DNA from: Trissonchulus latispiculum | Taxonomy: Eukaryota; Nematoda; Enoplea; Enoplida; Ironidae | Assembly (NCBI GenBank): GCA_030248195.1 | Contig: JASAND010010842.1 | Location: 1-64,000 of the forward strand | Length of the DNA: 64,000 nucleotides | Direction of reading: 5' to 3' | Part shown: piece by piece, positions 1 through 11,113 of the stretch | How the letters are laid out: each line of letters opens with the position of its first letter | Numbering within the stretch: the first letter of the stretch is position 1 | Notes under the pieces: model-generated | Database searches by the model: none | What the model saw: the letters and a program-made list of their open reading frames with translations, nothing else | What the model was told of the DNA's origin: nothing | Made by a program: the position numbers and the translations under genes

Positions 1-32
1 GTTGTTGAATGGTGACGGCTATCGAGAATTCC

Positions 33-3000
33 CACAAAAAAATCAAATCTGCTACAAAAAATCAGTGGCGGATCGGACCCAGAGAGAAGCAGCAACGTTT
101 TCTCACCAAATATTGGCACTACATAATGCTTAGAATCCTAAAATCGTAAGTAATATACCCATTAGGGCAACTGATTCTCCGTAGCGGCCGCGGCGTCCAG
201 TAGCGAGGCGGCTTTTGAAGCAGCAGCGTTTTTTTGTGTTTGTGAGTGATTATAAATCATAGAGAAATTCAGAACTTCGTATTGGTACACACAAGGACCC
301 ACGGTCACGTGATCCGTACCCCCAGGTACCAACTGGATGTCCAAAGTGGCTACAAACACGTCCGTCTCTAGTGCGCAGAATTTCAAATCTGGCATTAGTT
401 TAGATAAATTATAAATCCAATACCGACTTTCCACCACGTTTACCGTCGGACGGTATTCATCCGATCGGTCACCAGGTCCAACTAAAAATCAACAATATTT
501 CTTCATTTTGTTCATATTTCATTTTGTCGAAATTCTTGATTTTTTTTGCAAAACATTCGATTTTTCCAAAAAATTCGGAATCTGTTTTCAATTTTTGAGG
601 AAAAAATTCAAAATTTCCTGAAAAATAAGAAAATTGCGTATTGATTTGACCATTTGGGGTGGTGGGGTGTCGGCAATTTCCAATTTTGGGCGAGTTCGTG
701 CGGCAAGCACCTATGGTTGGGGGGAGTAGGTAGCGCGCGCTTGAGAAAAGTTGGGGAAGAGTGTGTGTCAGGCTACAGCAGCTTGCCCCCTGCAGGCACC
801 CCCCCCCTACGGGGTATTAGTGCTTCAGACTCTCCCCGACCTCAATCCCACTCTGCCGAGTCAAACCCCCTCCCCCTAAAAATTGGGTCCAAAATCCGTA
901 AAAAATGTGAAATTTTAAAAATTTTAAAGCAATTTCTGAAATTTTCGAAAAAAATTCGAAAAAATGGTTAAATCGTTATGAACAGCTAAAGATGGTTTTC
1001 TAGCAATTTCAAAGGTAATATACGCAATTATAAACCACAATAATTTTTTAGGCATATTTTAGCACACATTTGTCAATTTCAAGCCCTATTTTTCGAATAC
1101 GAAAACTATTGACAGAAGCTTTTGAGTATGTTTACCGGATTATACATCGAAAAAGGAAGATCAAATTTCGATTTTAAACCGAGCCAAATTTGACCCAATT
1201 TCAACCTCAAACAGGTGGTACACCTATGGAGGGGTACCTGAAATTAGGTAAGTAATGTCGGCAAATCCGGAAGTTTAGTAAAAAATTTTTTTTGGTCAAA
1301 ATTTAGAAAATTTGCTAAAAAAGCAAAGAAGCTTCAATTAAAATCAACAATATTTCTATTTTTGTCTGAAAAAACTTGATTTTTTTTAAAATTTCGAATT
1401 TTTTCCAATAAATGTAGAATTTTTACTAATTTCTTGAGGCAAATTCCGGCAAATTTGGGTCTGGTCATCGTGGTGGTCGTCTCTCCTCCATTTTTTGGGG
1501 AGGGGTCTCCCCACCACTTCACGTCAAGTACTCCAAATTTCTTCGAATTTGAGATCACATTCCCGCATTGTTTGCGGGAGAAGAGCGGTGTTTGCATTCT
1601 GATCTACATGTATTTTCCAAAAACGTAATTGAATTCATAGTTTTGACTAAAGATTTACGATGTGTCTTTGCAATAATCTAATATAAATTGTCTAGTTTTC
1701 TGCATATTAGCCCTCAAAGGAAATTATTCTGGTCGATGCCATCAGTTGGTCATTATTTAAAAATCTGTTGATTCAAACTGAAGTTAGACTTGATGTAAAA
1801 ATTATTACATACAGAATTCGAGCATTTTAAATGTGGAAGCAAATCAGCCAAGTTTAAACTTATGTCAGAAGTTTGCAGATGTGTCTGGTAAAAACCTCTG
1901 AAAGGAAGCATCAAAGCAGTTCTTTGAATGGAATCAGAAAACTTCTAAACTTTCTGAAATAATCATTGTATTTGTTCCAACTTTCAACTCAAGGAACGTA
2001 CAGTTGGTAGAAAGGAAAAATTTCCAATTGTGAATTGATGTCTAACCTACCTGGGAGATTTGACAGAAGCTACGTAGCATATTAACACTAATCGGTCTCC
2101 TGTTTTGGAGGATCAGTACAACCAACATACGACAATTCTACGCTTTGCTCATTTGTCGTATGTTGGTTGTACTATCTGCGGTCCTCCAAACAGAGAAGAC
2201 CGATTAGTTGTTGTATACTGTCAACTTCTAGTCAAGTCTCCCGTTAAGTTAGGTTAGACATCAATTCACAATTGAATTTCAGTATTTTTCCTTTCTACCA
2301 ACTGTTCTTGCACGTTCCTTGAGTTGAAAGTTGGAACAAAATAATGATTTTGATATTTCAGAAAGTTTAGAAGTTTTCTGAAGTTCTACATTCAAAGAAA
2401 CTGCTTTGATTGGCTAAGCATACTTTCAGGACACCCGGACGCAATCTGCAAACTTGCATTCTGAGCATAAAGTTAAACTTAACGGTTGCTTCCGCATTTC
2501 GATGCTCAGATATAGCTATGTAATAATTTTTACATCAAGTCTAACTTCGAGTTTGAATCAACAAATTTTTAAATAATGATAACTGATGGCTCATCGACGG
2601 AATATTTCCCTTTGAGGGCTAATATGCAGAAAACTAGACAATTTATATTAGATTATTTACAAAGGTTTACATCGTAAATCTTTAGTCAAAAACTATAATT
2701 CAATTACGTTTTTGGAAAATACTTATGTAGATCAAGGAATGCAAACACCGCTCTTCTCCACAAAATAATGCAGAATAATGATCTCAAATTCGAAGAAACT
2801 AATTTGACTAGTGCCCATTTTGATGTACAGTCGGGGCGTGAGGGTGGGGGGTGGGGGGACCCCTCCCCCCAAATGGAAAAGTGCCGACCCCACCCTCGAA
2901 ATTTTGGAGGCAGACCCCACCCCCAAATGACCAAATCCCAGACCCCACCCACCCAAATTTGCCAGATCCCACCCTCAAAATTTTGAAAATTTTGCCTCAA

Positions 3001-4662
3001 AATTAGTAAAAATTCTACATTTATTGGAAAAATTCGAAATTTTTGCAAAAAATCCAAGTTTTTTCGAACAAATGAGCAAAAGTGAAGAAATATTGTTGAT
3101 TTTTAGTTGGAAATAACGCTTTTTTAGCAAATTTTTTCTAAATTTTTGACCAAAAAAAATTTTTTACCCCCTCCAAATTCGATTTTTCCGGACCACACCC
3201 CACCTCAAACCGGCTGACCCCACCCACCCTAATTTCGGGTACCCCCTCCCATAGGTGTACCACCTGTTTGGGTTGGGGGGGAGTACAAGGTCCAAATTTG
3301 GCTCGGGGGACCCCACCAAAATCCGAAATTTGGGGGGGAGGACCCCTTACCTTACCGTACCCAAGTTTTTTTAGCTAAAAATGCTCCTTTTTCGATGTAC
3401 AGTCCATTAAACATACTCAAAAGCTTCTGTCAATAGTTTTCGTATTCGAAAATAGGGCTTGAAAATTGACAAATGTGTGCTAAAATATGCCTAAATTAGC
3501 CCAGATTGTGGTTTATAATTGCGTATATTACCTTTTAATTGCTATAAATAACCATCTTTAGCTGTTCATAGCTGATTTACAGCCATTTTTTCGAATTTTT
3601 TTCGAAAATTTTCAGAAATTGCTAAAATTTTTTTAAGAATTTCGCATTTTTTACTTGGTTTGGACCCAATTTTAGGGGGGAGGGGGGTTTGAGCTCGGCT
3701 TGGGGGGGGAGTAGTTGAGGTCGGGGAGGGGGGTCTGGCCTCTCCGTGGGGGGGGTCTCACAGGGGGCAAACTGTAGCCTGGTACACCTATGCCCCCTCC
3801 CCCAACGTTTTCTCAAGGTACACCTATGCCTTCTACTCCCCCTAACCATAGGTATATATACCTGGGGGGACCCCTCCGCCCAAATGGAAAAGTGCCGACC
3901 CCACCCTCGAAATTTTGGAGGCAGACCCCACCCCCAAATGGTCAAATCCCAGACCCCACCCACCCAAATTTTCCAGACCCCACCCTCAGAATTTTGAGAA
4001 TTTTTCCTCAAAATTAGTAAAGATTCCGAATTTTTTGGAAAAATTCGAATGTTTTTTGCAAAAAAATCCAAGAATTTCGACGAAATGAGCAAAAATGAAG
4101 AAATATTGTTGATTTTTAGTTGGACCTGGTGACCAGTCGGACCTGAACCGTCCGACGGTAAACGTGATTCCAGAAGTCGGTATTAGACTATAGTTATCTA
4201 AACACTAATGCCAGATTTGAATTCTGCGCACTAGAAAACGGACGTGTTTGTAGCCACTTTGGACTGTCCAGTTGGTACCTGGAGGGTGCGGACGGGTCCG
4301 GCAGGGGTCACGTGACCGTGGGTCATATAATATACCCCACCAATATACGAAGTTCTGAATTTCTCTGCCAAAATGCCTGGAATTAGGTTATAATCACTCA
4401 CAAACACAAAAAAACAACCTTTTAGCCTTCAAAACGAAATTTTAGAGCCACCTGACTTCATACTGGACGCTGCCGCGGGCCATCAGTGTCCACTAAGATT
4501 TCGGAGGGGTCAGTTGCCCTAATTGGAACACTATGTTAGCGATTTTGCGTTGTAAATACGTTATGTAGTGCGCTCTATTCAAAACTGATGAGAAAACGTT
4601 GCTAGCTGCTCTCTGGGATCCGATCCGCCACTGATTTTTTGTTAACGGGTGATTTTTTTGTG
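33..4662. repeat. 4.6-kb foldback (giant inverted repeat)
   Basis: The two halves are reverse complements over most of their length. The outer ends match at 33-80 and 4615-4662 (shared core AAAAAATCAGTGGCGGATCGG), and the inner ends match at 2107-2135 and 2153-2187, leaving a 17-base loop. The arms differ in length (about 2.1 and 2.5 kb) because the right arm holds extra C-run blocks at 3.1-3.9 kb that the left arm has lost or shortened. Each arm contains two copies of a submodule marked by AACTAAAAATCAACAATATT (near 480 and 1340, and inverted near 3100 and 4110). The same submodule recurs at 44.2-44.6 kb. No transposase reading frame is visible. Confidence 0.88.
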
Positions 4663-4690
4663 AAACCGTTAACAAAAAATCACCGACTTT

Positions 4691-5867
4691 CGTCTACTGC
4701 AACTTATATATATACTGGTAGGTCGTAGAGCAGCGAAACTGGGGCGGTTTAAAGCTTAGCCCAAGACCTATCCATGGGTCCTCAAAGTATATAATCGATT
4801 TGATTTAGTTTTGCGAAAGTTCCAGCCAAAAACCAAATTTTGATTTTTTTGTTAACCAACCTTGCTATCATACATTAACAAGGGTACCGATTCTTGAGGG
4901 GTCCTGTACCTGTTTTAGGCCAAATTATACCCGCCCTTGTACCTTATCTCAAATTTGGGGGAGGGTCCAAGCAGGAAAATTTCCTTGAAAAAGTACAATA
5001 TTTGCAAATTTTATGCAAAATTAGCGACAAATTTGCTGTTTTACAGCCATTTTAAAGCAAATTAAGCAGTGTTTCGAGATTTTTTTGGAAATTTTTCGAA
5101 ATTTTAAAAAATTTTGGCTATTTTGGGCTAAAATTTCCATTAATTTTTAGTTTGACCTGCCTTTTCTAGCACTGTCCCTTGTCCCTTGGCCGTGAAAAGA
5201 TTGCCGGAAAAAACCTTCTGTCCGGTTTTTTTCATTTTTTCCTTAGAAACTAAGCTTAAGTTTCCAATGAGTCAGCTAAAATAGTAAATTTTTGAACAAT
5301 GTTTCTCAAGTTTGAAATAACTTTAAAGCGGTGTAAAAACGGTTAAATAAGTAAAAACAAACCTTAACTTTAAGGGAAAGGGCTGAAATCCAGAAATGTT
5401 TGCATTTTTCCGCCGTTTTTAAAATTTTCCGAGGTCTGAACTAGGCCGGGGGTTGGGGGACCCCCTCCTGTGTTTCCAAAATTTACTCCCCCCTAACCTA
5501 AAGTTCCAGTGAAACCATGCCTACGTAATATGCCCACAAAGTATATATACGTATACATACATAATAATATCGAGATTTTAGGCTTTTATATTTTGGGATT
5601 TTCACACCCTCCTCCAAATTTATTTAAACCAAATTGTGGGGCGGTTTATTAAATCTACTCAAACGTTTAGGTAAGTAACCCTCTCTTTTTTCAAAGGAAA
5701 CTGTGCGAAATGAGAGGGTCTCTGAAAATGCTGTGTACTTAGCAGCTTACAACTGATCCGAACTGGTTACAAAATGGTTTATGGTTGCTTCAGGTTCTGT
5801 GTTTTTCTTATGCAATGAAATTATGTGTCATTGTTTAGGTTTTGCAGGTATACGTATACGCAACATT
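4691..5867. other. STEEP1 upstream region
   Basis: This 1.2-kb AT-rich stretch lies between the foldback and the first STEEP1 coding exon. I see no gene. It should hold the promoter and 5' UTR. A TTTTGCAG sequence ends at 5847, 20 bases before the ATG, so it could be the 3' splice site of a 5'-UTR intron. No core promoter element can be assigned with confidence. Confidence 0.4.
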
Positions 5868-8800
5868 ATGTCTAAACGGGGTGGTGAGATTCAGGATCAA
5901 GAAGAAGCAAAGGATAAACCGCTTCACACCTACCACTGTTTGTGCGGTCAAATGGCTTTGATTTTAGGTAGGTTCGAGGCAAGCTAGCTAAGTAAAGCAT
6001 CCATATTGTGTTTATGTGTGGTGGCGGGGATATCTGTGTATACTGTATATATATCTCGCGTTTGGGAAAATTTATCCGTGTTCCTCTGGTGACCACTGAC
6101 GTATATGATATCCGTTTTGAAAATGGAAGTCCTTTTCCATACATTGAGATGGGGTCCAATTCGGAGAGGTGTCTACCCCGACTTCATCGAAGGTTTACCA
6201 CTCCTGCAAAATTCCAAAATTTTATAGGGATCTGTCCTAAAATTGAAATTGCAAATTTTGTAGATTTTAGCTGACATTAAGTTTTAAGCGATTTTTGAAA
6301 AATGATTTTAAAAATCGCTAAACTTGGCTAAACATATGCTGTTTTTGGTGAAAAACGCTGAGGAATATATCATTTTTCCCTTCTGGACTAGATGATCTAC
6401 CCCATTTCCTTCTTGCCGAAGGAGTTTACCCCCTTTTTATCGGTCTGGGGGGTCTGCACCTCCTATCCCCCCTACGTTACGTATCCTATGGTCCTTACCT
6501 AAATTCGCACTAAGAAAGATAAATTTTATTTTTGGTCCCCCCAAAAGAGGTTATTCTGGTTTTGGTTTGTAATTCGATTAAGCATAGTTTTTAATATTTT
6601 CCTGACATTGCAGCATGTTTTTTATTTTTATTTTTCAGATTGCTCCCTCGACAGGCTTCCATTGAGACGTCGTGATGGCGCACGAGTTGTTGATGCCAAT
6701 AAACATGTCAACAAAATTACCTCAGAACCCGATGAGACAGTTTATTTAAAAAGGTAGGAAAATTATTATTTATATGTTTGTATTTTTGTGTCATATTACG
6801 CATGTATGTGCCTATGGGTCGTTTGCTCAACGTGGTCTCCAACTTGTTTTTACTTTACTGTTATAAATTATATATGTATCTCTAAAAAGTCATGGATTTG
6901 AGTTGCGTCAGGGACCCAAATTTTAGGATACAGGTGCTGTAGTGACAAGCTAGTTTCTGTTTACGTTCGCGTAAAACTACGTGCTCTTGTTGGCTGTGCG
7001 CAGCTCTTGCTGTTTTTGGGCTTGAAAATAATTTTCTAGAGAAGCTGAGTGAAAGTGAGCAAGTGTGAATGGTTCTGGCCAATTGTTGCCCATTAAGGGA
7101 ATATATAATTTTTATATATAAATAAATAAATTGTTTCGGCGACAGGCTGTTGGGACAATTGGGGGGAGGTTACGGCCCAGGCCAAAGCCCTCCCTCCAGG
7201 TCCCGATTCAATGTTAATAGATGATCATTGGGTCATAGCTTTTAGACTATCTGCTTTTGTTTCAGACCTGACGGAATTGAACAACAGTATAGACAAAAAT
7301 GTAAAAAGTGAGTTCAACTGATAATGTCTGCTTACTTGAAACCGTTTTTCGATTTGTTTTTGTGATTTATTTCGTTCAGTAAGTCTCAGTTACAGTCGGG
7401 TGTTAATCGGTTTTATATTGCGTACTGTTCAGCTGCTGTGTATACACTTTTTGGCCAGCCTTTTTTTACAAATTTTGAGCAATGCCGTCCTATTTGCCCA
7501 CCATTGAAACTTAAATTAATTAATTAATTCACAACATTAAAAAACATCTTTTTCTCGGCTTGTTTTTGCTTATTTAAATTTTAAACGTGTTGTTTTAGTT
7601 GAAATTTTAATGGAACCAAGATTATAGCTTGGCTTGATAGAAATTTACAGAGCAGCGAAAATTGAAATGAAACTGAAATTATCGAAATTAGAAGCTTAAG
7701 TTTGGAATAGGCATCACAGATATGAAATCATACACATCTTTTGACTAAAATGTATACTATGTTGTATACTATACAGCTTTTAGCGTTACATTTCCTTTAG
7801 TTGTGGTCTGGTCCTATTTTATCAACACTCGGGCAACATGAAGGTAACTTTCATCATCGAAGGGGCCTTGGTCACGGCCAAACAGTTGGGTGGTATACAG
7901 ATCAGAAAGGATGAGGGTCTGGCCCCGGAGGAAGCCCCTAAGAAGGTACCTATGTACAGCGATTCATGCAGTAAAAGGGGGGTCCCATTCTAAGGGGTGG
8001 GGAGGCGTCTCGAAAAATAAGGTGGTCTTCATTTTGTTTATATAGTTGTTTACCAACTGAGAAGACAAAAACCATTTTAGTATATACCAAGGTTTGGTCA
8101 ATTTGCCTTAGATTTTGCGCTTCACTGCCTGGTTTCCCGTCTTTTCAACTTGGAAAGAGAAAGTACAGTACAGTACAGCTCTCAAAACTTCATTTTTCGC
8201 GATTGTTCGTCTTTTCCGCAATCGTTGCGAAAGGTAGCACTTATCTTCAAATTTGGAGAATTTCGCGTAGACTAACGAAAAAATGACTTTACACTATTTA
8301 TATGAAGCTAACTGAACTGAACTTCAGCAAATTCAGGTTTTTTCGTGAAAACTCTTCGCGAAGTCCTCCTAATTTGACGAAAATCTTTACCTTTCGCGAA
8401 GTTCTCGGAAAAGGTGAACTTCGCAAAAAATAAAGTTGTTTAAAAAGTTGTACTGCAGATGTAGAACCCTCTTTGTTCTCCTAGCTTACTTGTGACTGTC
8501 ACGTAGCCATTAATAAATCTAAATCTAAATAAATAAATAAAATGATTATGAACTAAGTAGTGAATTGTTCGTCTAGTGGCGCTTTAGAATTTAGTAGACG
8601 TTTCAAAGCGTTTCTATTTGGATTTTGTTGTGCGGATTCAATCTTTTTGAAATCCTTGCTGTACCTATACTTTGATTTCATTTAGTTCGGATATTTATTG
8701 CTTTGTTGCCTGTGGTGTGAAATAGAGTGTTGCATTTTCTAGCTTGGAAGAGTTACCAAATGTTACTTCAACGTAGCACAGTCTTGCTTGTCTATTTATT

Positions 8801-9946
8801 TTTATATATTGTTCAGGTGATGGTGACGAAACACATTCGAAATCAGGGAAAATTTGGCTCCGTCACCGTTTCAACCATTGACGAGGAGGAGGAGGAACTG
8901 GAAGCTGTAAGCTAAATTTAAATTGTTATTTTAATAGGATTTAAATAAATTTTTCCATGATAATAAACTAATGATAAATAAACCATGATAGCATTGTGCT
9001 GTTTCAATAGCTGAAGTCATGGCTGTGAATTTGATTTTGAATTGAACTTTGTGGGCGGTACTCAGCTGGAACAAAGAGCTCTAATAAACTTTAAATATAG
9101 AGTTTATCTAACATTCACAATAAAATAATTATTGTTAGCTGGATACTCAGTTGTGTGCGGTTCCCCTTTGCCGTTATAGTGCAACAAAATATTATTAAAA
9201 TATCAGTCCAAAACGTGAATACCCAAAACAGCGTTCACCGGTCTTCCGTTACCGGTTTCGGGTTCTCACACCACACTTTTTTCTTCGGACGGATCCTGTC
9301 CCTTTGCGCAGCAAAATAGGAAGGTCGGGGACAAAGTGTAGCAAATTTATAAATTTAAGTAGTTTAATGTAACAATTTATGGTATCAGGCATAATTATTT
9401 AAAAATGGTTTGTTTTAATTACTTGTTTTCCTAATAATATATTTAGGGTGGCTGCTCCTGCTGTACTGTAGTGGTGGTTTTCTATTCTTTTAGCGTGAAG
9501 TGGCAGAATCCTATACCAACAATGCCAGGATAGTCGAGAAGCAGATGCGTCGCAAAGGAATGAATAGGCGTGCCTGGGCTGAAGAAGTACGTTTTGTAGT
9601 CAATTGTGAGGGGAGTGGATAAATCTTTTAACGCTGGAAGTTTTTTACCGTAGTTTTGTTCATGTATTTACTAGGCAGCAAATACAAGAAATTAGAATAT
9701 TTTCATGTTCTGAACGAAACACTGAATGTATCATGTATGCATACGAATGTACGTATATCGGTGGTATATATCTGCATGGTTTGAAGGCGAATTATTTGTT
9801 GTACTTTTTAGATAGAATGTACGTAGTTCTTTATCGCTTGCTATTATTATAGCTTGCTAATGTTTCCTTTTTTCGCGTTTCAGATCTTTGCAGAACAGAA
9901 AAGAAGGAAAGAAGAGAAACGGGGAACCCTACTTGGAGATGATTAG
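5868..9946 (+). CDS. STEEP1: STEEP1 (CXorf56) homologue, complete, 7 exons
   Basis: Coding exons are 5868-5967, 6639-6753, 7266-7307, 7801-7945, 8817-8906, 9494-9586 and 9884-9946. They sum to 648 nt, giving 215 residues (human about 222). Every intron has GT/AG ends and the phases agree. The protein matches human STEEP1 along its length, from recall: CLCGQM near residue 24, the [14 protein letters not shown] block, [12 protein letters not shown], a CxxC (CKNC) before GLVLFYQ, and the acidic [22 protein letters not shown] stretch. Two CxxC-like pairs suggest a metal-binding fold. In mammals STEEP1 binds STING and promotes membrane curvature for its COPII exit from the ER. The first ATG fits the family's N-terminus. 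Exon 4 carries GLAPEE where the duplicate has GMTQEE. Identification rests on memory of the family, but the full-length match is strong. Confidence 0.93.
9189..9368. mobile_element. ~180-bp insertion in intron 5 of STEEP1 copy 1
   Basis: Alignment with the same intron of the duplicate (near 14030) shows about 180 bases present only here. The flanks GCAACAAAAT and GTAACAATTT resemble a duplicated target, where the duplicate reads GTAACAAATTATG. It therefore looks like a small DNA-transposon insertion after the duplication. Its exact ends and family are not resolved. Confidence 0.5.
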
Positions 9947-10021
9947 ATTTCTTCGTTTCTGATTTTTTTGTTTCCAGTGCTGTGATGTATAAAGTGTAAA
10001 GTGTATGAATATCATTGTACA

Positions 10022-10027
10022 AATAAA
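10022..10027 (+). terminator. Poly(A) signal of STEEP1 copy 1
   Basis: AATAAA lies 76 bases after the stop codon of copy 1. The equivalent hexamer is kept in the duplicate at 16941-16946. A further AATAAA near 10617 in the 3' flank is also duplicated and may be an alternative site. Confidence 0.6.
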
Positions 10028-10998
10028 AAAAGCTCCTGTAGCTGTGTACGTATGCTTAGGAAGATTTCCGCTGTATAATCGACTACAGTAGGCGCAGGGT
10101 ACATGGTCACGTATGGGCTGCAACGTTGCCATTAGAAGAGCTATCCAACTATATGACTATGTTCTCTTAAAAATGCATAAACCGATAAAACCGCTGGTAG
10201 AAATAATTTGAACCCCAGATCGTGCAAAAATTGAGTTAAAAACTAGTTTCTAATAAATGGCCGAGACCGGAATTTTGAACCTGGAAAAAGGGGTTTACCG
10301 CTGTTTCAGGAATGAGTTTAATACTGGTGGAGTGGTGTTGAGAACCCCTTGGGAATAAAAAGAGCACAATGCCGACATAGGCAAGTATAAGAGTTGCTCA
10401 AATCTGGAAATAGGGGTCAGTTTTTCCAGCACACTTCGCAAGTGTCTTGCAGCAGTCAGACATTTATCTGTCAGCCTAGTTATCTGTCCTGACTACAGAA
10501 CGGACAGAGTAACTAATCTTGCCCGAAACAACGGCTGTTGCCGGGAGAAGGCAAACAGAAGAGCTTAGGGGTTTAGAGGGACATGTGTATTGTGTGCATT
10601 ATTTAGTAATTAGTACAATAAAGTCATATATTGAGCTAGCTATCTTACTTTGACATTGTAAATAGCAACCAGCAGCAAATACAAGCTAAAGTTGTAAGCT
10701 TCTTCTGAACTAACCGAAAGCTGAATCAAAACACTGACTTCAGATTCGTGCTCAGCGCCCCAGAAAATCCCTATAAATGCAACTTTTCATCAAAATCAGT
10801 CAAAAAAGTTTAAATATATATGTACACAACATACGTATACGCATAAACATACAGGCACACATGCATGATTTATACGCGTGACCTTTTTAGTGGACATTTC
10901 CACTTTAAACTATCAGAGTGGGCCAGGCAGGGTTTTAGTATACACTCTCAGCTCTGTGAGGCAAGTTGGCCGGGCCGCGCAGGGTTTTATACGCACCC
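10028..10998. other. STEEP1 3' flank and inter-copy spacer
   Basis: Up to about 10682 this is the duplicated 3' flank of STEEP1. From there to 10998 it is unique spacer between the units. No exon resembling STEEP1 exon 1 occurs in it, and I recognise no other gene. Confidence 0.6.
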
Positions 10999-11113
10999 TA
11001 TTTTTGGTCCCCCCAAAAGAGGTTATTCTGGTTTTGGTTTGTAATTCGATTAAGCATAGTTTTTAATATTTTCCTGACATTGCAGCATGTTTTTTATTTT
11101 TCTTATTTTTCAG

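Larger units (their letters stand above)
6527..10682. repeat. Tandem duplication unit 1
   Basis: Homology to unit 2 begins abruptly at TATTTTTGGTCCCC inside intron 1 and runs through the gene and its 3' flank to about 10682 (CAACCAGCAGC). The unit therefore contains exons 2-7 but not exon 1. Apart from insertions, introns and flanks are still easily alignable, so the event is not ancient. Confidence 0.9.

Noticed and set aside
5872..6159. Minus-strand open frame over STEEP1 exon 1
   Set aside because: It is the antisense shadow of a well-supported exon.
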